In this document: piece after piece, positions 1-8,868 of the stretch
Layout of the letters: each line of letters opens with the position of its first letter
How positions within the stretch are numbered: position 1 is the stretch's first letter
NCBI GenBank assembly: GCA_965279195.1
Contig: CBDIHP010000047.1
Span: 186,001-250,000, forward strand
DNA: 64,000 nucleotides
DNA from: CBDIHP01 sp965279195
Lineage (GTDB): Bacteria > Planctomycetota > Planctomycetia > Isosphaerales > Isosphaeraceae
Reading direction: 5' to 3'
Notes under the pieces: model-generated
What the model was told of the DNA's origin: nothing
The model's input: only the letters and a program-made list of their open reading frames with translations
The model's database searches: none
Made by a program: the position numbers and the translations under genes

Positions 1-11
1 GACATGCGACC

Positions 12-1031
12 TCATTCTTTCGTGCGAGGCGACGACTTCGTCCCCGGCCACTCCTTCGGCAACTCCAGCGACCACACCTCGCTGCTCAGCGGCTGCGCGT
101 GCCCGGCGGCCACCCAGATCTTGTCCTGGAAGACGTAGGCCGAATGCTCGTGCCGCTCCTTCCACGAGACCTTCGACTTGAGCTGCGACCAGCTCTTCCC
201 GTCCTTCGAGTACCAGACATCCGGCCAGTTCCTCGACGGGTTGTTCGACCACCCGCCGATCACCCAGATGTGCCCGCGATGCGTCACCGCCGAGAACCAG
301 AGCCGGGGGCTCCACGGGGCGTGATCGGTCAGCTTCTCCCAGTGCACGCCGTCGCTCGACGACCAGACATCATTCAACGCTTCATATTTCGGGACGTAGT
401 TTCCGCCGCCGAAGACGTAAATCTTGCCCTCATGAACAACCGCCTGATGATACGCCCGCGCGGGCCAGGGGGCCGAGGCCGTCTCCCGCCGCCAGGTCCT
501 GCCGTCGGCCGACGACCAGACGTCGTTCTTGAGGCTCGTCTCGTCGCCGAAGTAGTAATTCTCCGTCCCGCCCAGGACCCACATCCGGTCCTTGAACACG
601 ACCACCCCGGACGCCAGCCTCGGCGACCAGCCCGCGCGGTCGGTGGCCTTCTCCCAGGCCTTCCCGTCCGTCGAAGACCAGACTTCCGCGCTCGCCCCGT
701 GGCCCGGCAGCCGGCCGTTGTACCAGCCGCCCAGGAGCCACATCCGGTCCTTGAAGACCAGGGTCATCGGCAGGTCGGAATATTTCCAGGGGGCATCCTT
801 GTTCACGAGTTCCCACGACTTGCCGTCGGGCGAACTCCAGACGTCGCGGGGCGGGGCGTGGTACGAGTCGAACCAGCCGCCGAGGATCCAGAGCCGATCC
901 TTGAACACGACCTCGCCGCTGGAGTCGCGCGGCTGCCAGCCGGCCTTGTCGGTCACCTTGACCCAGTCGTAGGTGCGGTCGTCCGCGAGGGCGGGGACGC
1001 GGAGCAGGAGCCAGACGAGGCCGGTTCTCAT
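12..1031 (-). CDS. Secreted Kelch-type beta-propeller protein
   Basis: The 339-residue product opens with a short hydrophobic leader (about residues 1-16, ending ALADD), so it is probably exported. Six repeats follow, each with a hydrophobic strand and a Gly pair (LWILGGW, MWLLGGW, MWVLGG, IYVFGGG, IWVIGGW, IWVAAGH). Between them lie DVWSS-DGK turns, the usual Kelch/galactose-oxidase propeller pattern. No catalytic residues of galactose oxidase are evident, so a binding or scaffold role is more likely than enzymatic activity (inference). It is the last gene of a minus-strand run; its start lies 25 bp past the stop of the DUF1501 gene, which suggests co-transcription. The substrate is unknown. 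Confidence 0.85.
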   Translation of the reverse strand: MRTGLVWLLLRVPALADDRTYDWVKVTDKAGWQPRDSSGEVVFKDRLWILGGWFDSYHAPPRDVWSSPDGKSWELVNKDAPWKYSDLPMTLVFKDRMWLLGGWYNGRLPGHGASAEVWSSTDGKAWEKATDRAGWSPRLASGVVVFKDRMWVLGGTENYYFGDETSLKNDVWSSADGRTWRRETASAPWPARAYHQAVVHEGKIYVFGGGNYVPKYEALNDVWSSSDGVHWEKLTDHAPWSPRLWFSAVTHRGHIWVIGGWSNNPSRNWPDVWYSKDGKSWSQLKSKVSWKERHEHSAYVFQDKIWVAAGHAQPLSSEVWSLELPKEWPGTKSSPRTKE

Positions 1032-1056
1032 GGGGGCGAATCCTTCGCTCGATCGT

Positions 1057-2502
1057 TCACGCGATGATGTCTTTGACGACCCGCCCGGCGACGTCGGTGA
1101 GCCGGAAATCGCGGCCGGCGTAGCGGTAGGTCAGCTTTTCGTGATCGAGGCCGAGCAGGTGGAGCATCGTGGCGTGGAGGTCGTGCATGTGGACCTTGTT
1201 GTCGACGGCATAGTACCCATAATCATCCGTCGCGCCGTAGGTGATGCCACGCTTGACGCCGCCGCCGGCGAGCCACATGGTGAACCCCTCGGGGTTGTGG
1301 TCGCGGCCGTCCTTGGATTCGGCCACGGGCGTGCGCCCGAATTCGCCGCCCCAGAGGACGAGCGTGTCATCCAGGAGCCCTCGCGTCTTCAAGTCCTTGA
1401 GGAGTGCGGCGATGGGCCTGTCGACTTCCTTCGAGTTCTTGGAATGACCTTCCCGGAGCTTGCTGTGCTGGTCCCACTGCACGAAGGCGTCGCTGTGCGT
1501 GACCTGGATGAACCGCACGCCGCGCTCGGCGAACCGCCGGGCGAGGAGGCACTGGCGTCCGAAATTGGCGGTCATGGGGTCGTCGATGCCGTACATCTTG
1601 CGGGTCGCCGGGCTCTCCTGCTCGATGGCCTGGGCCTCGGGCATCGCGGCCTGCATGCGGTGGGCCAGTTCGAACGACGCCAGCCGACCCTCCAGCTCCA
1701 GGTTCGGGCCGACCTTCGCCAGGTCATCGCGGTTCATGTCGGCGAGCAGGTCGATCTCCATGCGTTGGAGGTCGCGGGTGCTGTGGGCGTTCTCGATGAA
1801 CCGGACCCGCGCACGGTCGGAGGGGACGCTGGCGTTTCCGATCGGCGTCCCCTGATATTGCGCGGGCAGGAAGGCCGAGCCCCAGTTGAGGACGCCGCCG
1901 TGGGCGAGCGTCGGGCAGATGGTGATGAACCCCGGGAGGTCGCGATTCTCGCTGCCCAGTCCGTAGGTGACCCACGCGCCCATGCTGGGGCGGACGAAGT
2001 TGTCGCTGCCGGTGTGGAGTTTGAGCAGGGCCCCGCCGTGCGCGGCATTGGTGCCGTGGAGCGATCGGATGATGCACAGATCATCGACACATTGCGCGAC
2101 CTCGGGGAACAGCTCGCTGACCTCGATGCCGCTCTGGCCGTACTTCTTGAACTTCCAGGGGGACGCCAGCAGCTTGCCCGTCTGGGCGAACTGCACACGG
2201 GGCTTGGCGAACGGCAGGTCCTTGCCGTCGTCGCGCTGGAGCTTCGGCTTGGGGTCGAACGTGTCGACCTGCGATGGCCCCCCGGTCATGAACAGGAAGA
2301 TGACCCGCTTCGCCCTCGCCGGGAAGTGCGGCGGCCGGGGCGACAGGGCATCCTGCGGGCCGGCCTTGCGAGCGTCGGCGGCCTTCGATTCGTCCGCGAG
2401 CAGGGCCGAGAGCGCGAGCGAGCCGAAGCCGGCGGCGGTCTGCCGGAGCATCCTGCGACGGGTGGTCAATCCCCAGTCGAGTCGTTCCACGGTCGGCCTC
2501 AT
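1057..2502 (-). CDS. DUF1501 family secreted protein
   Basis: The 481-residue protein belongs to DUF1501, a sulfatase/alkaline-phosphatase-fold family common in planctomycetes and of unproven activity. A twin-arginine leader (RRRMLRQ, about residues 15-21) precedes a hydrophobic stretch. Family hallmarks are GGPSQVDTFDPKP near residue 74, WGGEFGRTP and GRDHNPEGF. The ATG at 2502 starts just past the stop of the upstream PSCyt1 gene (TGA at 2504-2506). A longer in-frame reading to 2571 would overlap that gene and adds nothing family-like. The tight pairing with the PSCyt1/DUF1549 gene is the usual planctomycete arrangement and implies joint function at the cell envelope. Confidence 0.9.
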   Translation of the reverse strand: MRPTVERLDWGLTTRRRMLRQTAAGFGSLALSALLADESKAADARKAGPQDALSPRPPHFPARAKRVIFLFMTGGPSQVDTFDPKPKLQRDDGKDLPFAKPRVQFAQTGKLLASPWKFKKYGQSGIEVSELFPEVAQCVDDLCIIRSLHGTNAAHGGALLKLHTGSDNFVRPSMGAWVTYGLGSENRDLPGFITICPTLAHGGVLNWGSAFLPAQYQGTPIGNASVPSDRARVRFIENAHSTRDLQRMEIDLLADMNRDDLAKVGPNLELEGRLASFELAHRMQAAMPEAQAIEQESPATRKMYGIDDPMTANFGRQCLLARRFAERGVRFIQVTHSDAFVQWDQHSKLREGHSKNSKEVDRPIAALLKDLKTRGLLDDTLVLWGGEFGRTPVAESKDGRDHNPEGFTMWLAGGGVKRGITYGATDDYGYYAVDNKVHMHDLHATMLHLLGLDHEKLTYRYAGRDFRLTDVAGRVVKDIIA

Positions 2503-2503
2503 A

Positions 2504-4912
2504 TCAGCGGAGGTAAACAAATTCATTCGACGCCAGCAGCGTGTGGCAGAGCCCGCGCCAGGCCGAGCCACGGTCGCTGGCCGCCTTCGCGTAGCGGTCG
2601 AGGAACGCCAGGGCCCGCTCGGACTCCTTCGCCTGAGGCGGGCGACCGTAGGCGATCCGGTAGAGCTGATCGACCCGCCCGGCGTCGTCGCACCGGCACG
2701 CCAGCAGCTGCTTCGCCAGGTCGGCCGCCGCCTGCACCATCACGTCGCCATTGAGAAGGAACAAGGCCTGGGGCGCGACGGTGGTGGTGGCGCGGTCGCC
2801 GGTGGCGACGCTGGACTCGGTGTAGTCGAACAGGTCGAAGACGTCGTACATATGGTTGCGCACCACCGGCAGGTAGAGCGACCGCCGGGGCATGTCGTAC
2901 TTCGTCCTGTCGATCGACGTGTGGTCGAAGAAGTAGTCGCGGTTCTTGACCTGGAGCAGCGAGCCGCCGATCGTGCGGTCGAGTTCGCCGCTCACGGCGA
3001 GGACCGCGTCGCGGATGGCCTCCGCCTCCAGCCGTCGCGGCCGGAACCGCCAGTGCAGTCGATCCTCGGGGTCGACGGCGGCGGCCTTCTCGTCGAAAGT
3101 GGAGGCTTCCTGATAGGTCGAACTGAGCATGATCCGCCGGTGTAGCGCCTTGACCGACCAGCCGTCGTCGATGAATGTCGTCGCCAGCCAGTCGAGCAAT
3201 TCGGGGTGCGTGGGCCGCTCGCCCAGGGCGCCGAAATTGTCGGTCGAGCCGACCAGCCCCCGCCCGAAATGCCAGCGCCAGATGCGGTTGACCGTCACGC
3301 GGGCCGTGAGCGGATGCTTGCGATCCGTGAGCCACTTCGCCAGGTCGAGCCGGCCGCTCCCCTTGGTTCCGGACCGGTCGGAGCCCGACGGTGTGAGCAC
3401 CGCCGGCACGCCCCGCGTGGTGGACTCGCCCAGCGACAGGTGACTTCCCCGGATGTGCACACGAACATCCGTGGGAGTGCCTTCCTGTACCCCCATCGCG
3501 CTCGGCAGCTCGAAGCCCTTCTTCTCCAGGGCCGTCAGCTCGTCGCGTCGGGCCTGGAGGGCGTTCCGCGTCTCGGCCGGAAAGAGCGGCTCGGGATCCT
3601 TGGGCAGCTTGAAATCGGGCTTCTGCGAGGCGAGCAACGCCCGGTTGGCCGCGTTCACCAGCGAAGCAACCTCGACCTTCTTCGCGGCGACGAGTTTCTC
3701 ATGCTCGGCCTTGGCGGCGAGGTCGGCGGCAGTGGCAATCGTATTCTCATGCCACTTCGCGACCTTCTTGAAGTTCTCCATCGTCCGGGTGCTCTTGAAG
3801 ATCCCGGCGAGGCCGTAGTAATCGACGGTGCGGATGGGGTCGAACTTGTGGTCGTGGCAGCGGGCGCAGGCGATCGTCAGGCCCAGGAACGCGCGGCTCA
3901 CGGTGTCGATCTGCTCGTCGACGATGTCCATCTCCATCTTGGTCTCGTCGACCTCGGCCAGGACCTTGGGGCCGAGGGCGAGGAACCCGGTGGCGACGAG
4001 CCGGGCGTGCCGGGTGGCGTCGTCCTTCGCTTCGGGCATCAGGTCGCCGGCGAGTTGCTCGGTGAGGAACCGATCGAACGGCGTGTCGTCATTGAACGAC
4101 TTGACCACATAATCGCGATAGCGCCAGGCGTTGCCGTGGGCGACGTTCTCGTCGAGCCCGTTGGAGTCGGAATACCGCGCCACGTCGAGCCAGTGGCGTC
4201 CCCATCGCTCGCCGTAATGGGGCGACGCCAGGAGCCGATCGATGACCTTCGCGAACGCATCTTTGGATGAGTCATTCACGAACGCCTCGACTTCCTCGGG
4301 CGTCGGCGGCAGGCCGGTGAGGTCGAGCGTGGCGCGGCGGATCAAGGTCCGCTTGTCGGCCGGCGCGACCGGATGAATCCCCTTGGATTCGAGCGAGGCG
4401 AGCACGAAGCGGTCGATGTCCGACCTCGCCCAGTCGCGGTCCTTCACGTCCGGAGTCACGGGCTTCGTCGGAGGCCGGAAGGCCCAAAACTTGCGGCCGG
4501 CGTCGAGGTCGATGGGCGGTCGGCCCTTCGGCCTGGCGGCGGCCTCGGCGGTGCGGGGGTCGGGGGCCCCCATCTTGACCCACTGCGAAAGAAGGCCGAT
4601 CTCGCGGTCGCTCAGCTTGCCCTTGGGGGGCATCTTCAGGTCGTCATCCGTATACCTGACCGCGTCGATGAGGAGGCTCTTGTCGGGGTGCCCGGGCTCG
4701 ACGGCGGGGCCGCGGTCGCCGCCTTTCCGGAGCGCGGGCTTGCTGTCGAGGGCGAGGCCCCCTTTGATCTTCTGAGTCTCGGCCGAGTGGCACTCGTAGC
4801 AGCGTTCCACGAGGATCGGCCGGATGTTCTTCTCGAAGAACGCCATGTCCCCCTGGGACCCGGGTGCGGCCTGGGCGAGGAGGGACAACGCAATCGCCAT
4901 CGTTCCGTTCAT
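2504..4912 (-). CDS. PSCyt1/DUF1549/DUF1553 planctomycete cytochrome-type protein
   Basis: This 802-residue protein has a short hydrophobic leader after the ATG at 4912. A PSCyt1 domain carries the haem-binding motif CYECH, followed by KGGLALDS and MPPKGKL. DUF1549 follows (DLTGLPPTPEEV, GERWGRHWLDVARY) with a second CxxCH in CARCHDHKFDPI, and DUF1553 closes the protein (HPLTARVTVNRIWRWHFG, STTYQEAS-like segment, TTTVAPQALFLLN). Two c-type haem sites are therefore possible. The ORF could extend to 4966, but the leader sits directly behind the chosen ATG. The gene lies between the sulfatase-hydrolase fusion and its DUF1501 partner. The biochemical role of the family is not established; electron transfer linked to periplasmic polymer degradation is inference. 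Confidence 0.92.
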   Translation of the reverse strand: MNGTMAIALSLLAQAAPGSQGDMAFFEKNIRPILVERCYECHSAETQKIKGGLALDSKPALRKGGDRGPAVEPGHPDKSLLIDAVRYTDDDLKMPPKGKLSDREIGLLSQWVKMGAPDPRTAEAAARPKGRPPIDLDAGRKFWAFRPPTKPVTPDVKDRDWARSDIDRFVLASLESKGIHPVAPADKRTLIRRATLDLTGLPPTPEEVEAFVNDSSKDAFAKVIDRLLASPHYGERWGRHWLDVARYSDSNGLDENVAHGNAWRYRDYVVKSFNDDTPFDRFLTEQLAGDLMPEAKDDATRHARLVATGFLALGPKVLAEVDETKMEMDIVDEQIDTVSRAFLGLTIACARCHDHKFDPIRTVDYYGLAGIFKSTRTMENFKKVAKWHENTIATAADLAAKAEHEKLVAAKKVEVASLVNAANRALLASQKPDFKLPKDPEPLFPAETRNALQARRDELTALEKKGFELPSAMGVQEGTPTDVRVHIRGSHLSLGESTTRGVPAVLTPSGSDRSGTKGSGRLDLAKWLTDRKHPLTARVTVNRIWRWHFGRGLVGSTDNFGALGERPTHPELLDWLATTFIDDGWSVKALHRRIMLSSTYQEASTFDEKAAAVDPEDRLHWRFRPRRLEAEAIRDAVLAVSGELDRTIGGSLLQVKNRDYFFDHTSIDRTKYDMPRRSLYLPVVRNHMYDVFDLFDYTESSVATGDRATTTVAPQALFLLNGDVMVQAAADLAKQLLACRCDDAGRVDQLYRIAYGRPPQAKESERALAFLDRYAKAASDRGSAWRGLCHTLLASNEFVYLR

Positions 4913-5003
4913 GATCGATCGCCGGCGGGATGGGGCGAGGCGGGTCTGGACCGAAGGTTCGATCATTGTACAACATCCCCGCCCCGATGGTAGCCCCCGC
5001 CGG

Positions 5004-7370
5004 TCACCGCCCCTTGGCCCTCCGGATCGCGAACTCGACCAGCGGCTCGCAGCGGAAGAACCCCTCCCAGAAGTTGTGCCCCTGGCCCTTCGCCACGACC
5101 AGTTCGATCAGATCGCCCGCGCCCTCGGCCTTGTAGCGCGCCTGGAGTTCGGCCGAATTCTCCTTCAAAGGGACCACCACATCCACATCCCCGTGGATGA
5201 GGAACACGGGCACCTTGTGCTTCGCGAGGGTCGCCGCCTGCTCGATTGGATTGAATTCCTTGATGCGTTTCTCAAGCTCGGCGGGGGAGAGCCCGTAGGC
5301 GGGGGCGGCCTTTTCGAGCTTGGGGTAGGTGCGGAAATCGAACACCGGGTAGATGCCGGCGATGCCCGCGACCTTGTCGGGGTTCGCCCCGGCCCAGCTC
5401 GTCACCCAGAGCCCGCCACGGCTGCGCCCGAGCAGGCAGGGCTTCTTCGCGAAGCCTCGCCTCTCGGTCAGCTCTTGATACAACGCATCGAAATACGCAC
5501 GCCCCTTCGGGCTGCCGTACGCCTCGCCGACGTCGATGCCCGCGATGGCCACGCCGGCGTCGAGGAACTTCTGGTGCATCCACTTCTCAGCCTGGTCGGG
5601 GTAGGGCGGGAGCGTGGGGGCGTAGAAGATCCAGGGCTGCGGGTTCGATCGCTTCGCGGGTTCCGGCAGCATGATGAACGACGGCCGCCCTTGCACGAGG
5701 AACGACTCGCCGGGCAGAATCAATTCCTTCACCGGTGCCCGAGGTGCGGCCTTCGTCGCCACGGTGGCCTTGCCGTCGGACTTCGCCAGGGCATAGTAGG
5801 CATCGGCGCGGTCCTGCCAGCGTTTCGACAGTTCTTGAACTTTTTGAGGCATCGAGGCGGCGAGATTCTTCGTCTCGCTCGGGTCGGATTTCAGATCGAA
5901 GAGTTCCCAGCTCTCCTCGCGGGCCTTGACGAGCTTCCAGTCGCCCACGCGGATGGCGCGATTGCCCTCGTGCTCCCACCAGAGGTCGTCTCGCGTGACC
6001 TTGCCGTCGCCGAACGCGGGGACGAGGCTCTTTCCGGGGGCGTCGGGTACGGGCTTGTCGCCGATTTTCTGCGGCTTGCGGGCCCCGGCGAGTTCGAGGA
6101 TCGTGGGGGCGAGGTCGATGACGTGCCCGGGATCGCGCCTCAGTTCACCCTTCGCGGCGATCCCGGCGGGCCAGTGCACGATGAGCGGCGTGGCGATGCC
6201 GCCCTCGTGGACCCAGGTCTTGTGGCGGCGGAACGGGGTGTTGGCGACGTTCGACCAGCCGGGCCCGAGGCAAAGATGCGTGTCGGCCGAGCCGGGCGGG
6301 GCACTGGGGTCGTGGCCGTCGTCGCGGACCATGATCTCGGCGCTGGCGCCGTTATCGGAAAGGAAGAAGATGATCGTATTTTCGAACCTCCCGCTCGACC
6401 GGAGCTGGTCGAGCACGCGGCCGATCTCCTGGTCCATGCGGTCGACCATCGCCGCGTGGATCGCCATCTTGGTCGCCTGGAAGTCGCGCTGCTGGTCGGT
6501 CAGGTCGGACCAGGGCAGGGGGCGGTTGACCTCGCCGGGGCCGAGCGTCTTGATGTCGGCCGGCCGGTCGTAGGGCGGGCCGATCCGGCGTTCGACGTCG
6601 GACAGCTCGCCGGGGACGATGCCGAGCGTCTTCGATTTCGCCCAGCGTTCCTGGCGGACGGCCTCCCACCCGGCCTTGTAGCGGTCGCGGTACTTCGCGA
6701 TGTCCTCGGGCTTGGCGTGCAGCGGGAAATGTGGCGCGGTGAACGTGAGGTAGAGGAAGAACGGGTCGGCCTTCGACCTCGCTTCATGCTCCTTCAAGTA
6801 CGTGATCGCATGATCGGCGATGGCCGTCGTCGTGTAGTAGTCGGTCCCCCGAGGGATGGGGGGCAGGGGATGGTCGTCCTCGGAGTGGTTCTTCGGCGAG
6901 AAGTAGCGGCCCGCGTCTTCGAGCCGGTAGGAACGCTCGAAGCCGTTCTTGAGCGGCTGGCCGTCGACGTGCCACTTGCCAGACATATAGGAATGATAGC
7001 CGGCCGATTTGAGGTAATCCGGCAGCAGTTTCGCCCATTCGGGGCGAGTCCCGCCGTTGCCGCTGGCGGGGAGGCCGGGGACCTTGTCGCGGCGGACCTG
7101 CTGGGCGTAGTAGCCGGTCAGCAGGGCGGCACGCGACGGCCAGCAACGCGCGGTGTTGTGAAACTGCGTGAATCGAAGGCCGCTGGCCGCGAGTTTGTCC
7201 AGGTTCGGCGTGGCGATCTCGCCGCCGTAGCAGCCGAGGTCGGAGAAGCCAAGGTCATCGGCGAGGATGACGACGACGTTGGGCCTCGTGCGATCGGGCC
7301 CCGCAATGACGGAGGGCACCACGGCCAGTGCCAGGATGAGCGAACAGAGGGAGAGGCGCGGAGCCATCAT
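5004..7370 (-). CDS. Sulfatase fused to an alpha/beta hydrolase
   Basis: The 788-residue protein has a signal peptide (about residues 1-23) and a type I sulfatase domain: NVVVILADDLG metal-binding start, CWPSR formylglycine motif (the Cys is the residue converted to formylglycine), and HEGGIATP. After about residue 530 comes a second domain typical of alpha/beta hydrolases, with a GRSRGG nucleophile elbow (Ser), an HGDVDVVVP acid (Asp) and a GQGHN His. It is thus likely bifunctional, removing sulfate and ester groups in the periplasm or outside the cell. GAGGA lies 8 nt before the tandem ATGs. It is 36 bp downstream of the Gfo/Idh gene and about 90 bp upstream of the PSCyt1 gene, suggesting one operon. 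Whether the same substrate is used by both domains is unknown. Confidence 0.88.
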   Translation of the reverse strand: MMAPRLSLCSLILALAVVPSVIAGPDRTRPNVVVILADDLGFSDLGCYGGEIATPNLDKLAASGLRFTQFHNTARCWPSRAALLTGYYAQQVRRDKVPGLPASGNGGTRPEWAKLLPDYLKSAGYHSYMSGKWHVDGQPLKNGFERSYRLEDAGRYFSPKNHSEDDHPLPPIPRGTDYYTTTAIADHAITYLKEHEARSKADPFFLYLTFTAPHFPLHAKPEDIAKYRDRYKAGWEAVRQERWAKSKTLGIVPGELSDVERRIGPPYDRPADIKTLGPGEVNRPLPWSDLTDQQRDFQATKMAIHAAMVDRMDQEIGRVLDQLRSSGRFENTIIFFLSDNGASAEIMVRDDGHDPSAPPGSADTHLCLGPGWSNVANTPFRRHKTWVHEGGIATPLIVHWPAGIAAKGELRRDPGHVIDLAPTILELAGARKPQKIGDKPVPDAPGKSLVPAFGDGKVTRDDLWWEHEGNRAIRVGDWKLVKAREESWELFDLKSDPSETKNLAASMPQKVQELSKRWQDRADAYYALAKSDGKATVATKAAPRAPVKELILPGESFLVQGRPSFIMLPEPAKRSNPQPWIFYAPTLPPYPDQAEKWMHQKFLDAGVAIAGIDVGEAYGSPKGRAYFDALYQELTERRGFAKKPCLLGRSRGGLWVTSWAGANPDKVAGIAGIYPVFDFRTYPKLEKAAPAYGLSPAELEKRIKEFNPIEQAATLAKHKVPVFLIHGDVDVVVPLKENSAELQARYKAEGAGDLIELVVAKGQGHNFWEGFFRCEPLVEFAIRRAKGR

Positions 7371-7406
7371 CCGAAGATCCTCGGGTTGGGAGGGAACACC
7401 AATGGC

Positions 7407-8741
7407 TCAAACGTCGTCGGTCAGTTCCCACTTCTTGCGGTAGGTCCGGCCGACGAGGGCGTTGGCCTGGTCGTCGCCGACGATGGTCTCGGTGGCGGGG
7501 TCGAACCGGATGGTGCGGCCGGTACGCCAGGCGATGTTGCCGAGGTGGCAGAGGACGCTCGACGTGTGGCCGATCTCGATGTCGCAGTTGGGCCGGGATC
7601 CGCTTCGGACACATTCGAGGAAGTTCCGCTTGTGGGCGATGTCGTGATCCGTGTTCGAACTCGCGCCCTGGGCGACGACCTTGCCGTCGGGGGTGAACGC
7701 TCTCCATCGGCTGTTGCCGATAATCACATATCCCTTATCGCCGAAGATCGCCGCACCTTCGGGTTCGTCGTCGAGCCGGTAGGGGGCCCAGACGCGCATC
7801 TCGTAGAGGATCGTGGCGTTGCGATCGGGGTAGTCGAGCGTGACGAACTGGGTGTCGGGGAACTCCTGGGCGTCGTCGAAATACCGCTTGCCGCCCGTGG
7901 CGCTGGCGACCGTGGGCATGCCGAGGGGTTGGTCCCCTTGACCGATGAGCGCGGCTTCGAGCCCGCGACGGGCCATGTCGAGCCGGTGGACGCCGTCGTT
8001 GCCGAGGTCGCCGGTGCCGTAGTCGAGGAACCATCGCCAGTGCGTGTGGAACCGCACGGGATTGAACGGCCGCTCGGGTGCTGGGCCGAGCCATGTGTCG
8101 TAATCGACTCCGGCGGGGACGGGGGCGTCCTTCGGTTTACCGATCGAGCCTTGCTTACCGCTCTCCCACGCACGCGCGTAAAGAGATTTCCCGATGGCCC
8201 CGGTCTTGAGGTAATCGACCGCCTCCGCGAAGTGGGCCCCGCTGCGCGACTGGACGCCCATCTGCACGACGCGGTTGTACTTCCGCGCGGCGGCGACCAT
8301 GAGCTTGCCCTCGCGGATGTTGTGTCCGTCGGGCTTCTCCACATAAACATGCTTGCCGGCCTGGCAGGCGCGGATGGTCGGGATGGCGTGCCAGTGGTCG
8401 GGCGTTCCGACGATCAGGGCGTCGATGTCCTTGTCGTCGAGGACCTTGCGGAAGTCGCCGTGGATCACCCCGGGGCGGTGCCCCTGGCGGGACTCGACGA
8501 GTTTCAGGGCGTCGTCGAACTGGTTCGCGTCGACGTCGATGAGGGTCTTGACCTTCACATCCTTGCAGGCCGAGAACCCCTCCAGCAGGTGCCTCGCGCG
8601 GCCGCGCAGGCCCATCATGGCGACGGTGATCGTGTCGTTCGCCCCCGCGCGGGCGGGGCGCGCGGGCATTGCGGCCAGGCCCGAGACGGCCATCACGCCG
8701 GAGCCGAGCCTGAGGAATTCGCGGCGGTTGGGGTCGGTCAT
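7407..8741 (-). CDS. Gfo/Idh/MocA family oxidoreductase, Tat-exported
   Basis: The 444-residue protein has a Tat signal (RREFLRLGSG, residues 6-15) and an NAD(P)-binding Rossmann fold beginning ITVAMMGLRGRA. GTPDHWHAIPTIRACQAGKHVYVEKP, read in two parts as GTPDHWHAI and HVYVEKP, is the family core and contributes the Lys of the EKP motif. The C-terminal half has the usual beta-sheet domain (YGTGDLGNDGVHRLD). GAGGA lies upstream of the ATG at 8741; in-frame sequence up to 8924 is not family-like. Members of this family oxidise or epimerise sugars and related alcohols. It heads the minus-strand operon and is divergent from the PD40 gene across about 127 bp, where both promoters must lie. Confidence 0.9.
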   Translation of the reverse strand: MTDPNRREFLRLGSGVMAVSGLAAMPARPARAGANDTITVAMMGLRGRARHLLEGFSACKDVKVKTLIDVDANQFDDALKLVESRQGHRPGVIHGDFRKVLDDKDIDALIVGTPDHWHAIPTIRACQAGKHVYVEKPDGHNIREGKLMVAAARKYNRVVQMGVQSRSGAHFAEAVDYLKTGAIGKSLYARAWESGKQGSIGKPKDAPVPAGVDYDTWLGPAPERPFNPVRFHTHWRWFLDYGTGDLGNDGVHRLDMARRGLEAALIGQGDQPLGMPTVASATGGKRYFDDAQEFPDTQFVTLDYPDRNATILYEMRVWAPYRLDDEPEGAAIFGDKGYVIIGNSRWRAFTPDGKVVAQGASSNTDHDIAHKRNFLECVRSGSRPNCDIEIGHTSSVLCHLGNIAWRTGRTIRFDPATETIVGDDQANALVGRTYRKKWELTDDV

Positions 8742-8868
8742 GGCGGGATCCTCGCGCGGGTGGTTCCGGGGAGAATCGCAGGGTAAGTCGGCCGGCGACC
8801 CGTTGCAAGGGGATGCCCGTTCGCGCTTGATGTTCTCATCCCAACATGCCACCCACACTGAGGCTGCC

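Noticed and set aside
4824..8786. Plus-strand ORF of more than 1300 codons through four minus-strand genes
   Set aside because: It is antisense to genes with clear domains; long open frames on the opposite strand are expected at this GC content.
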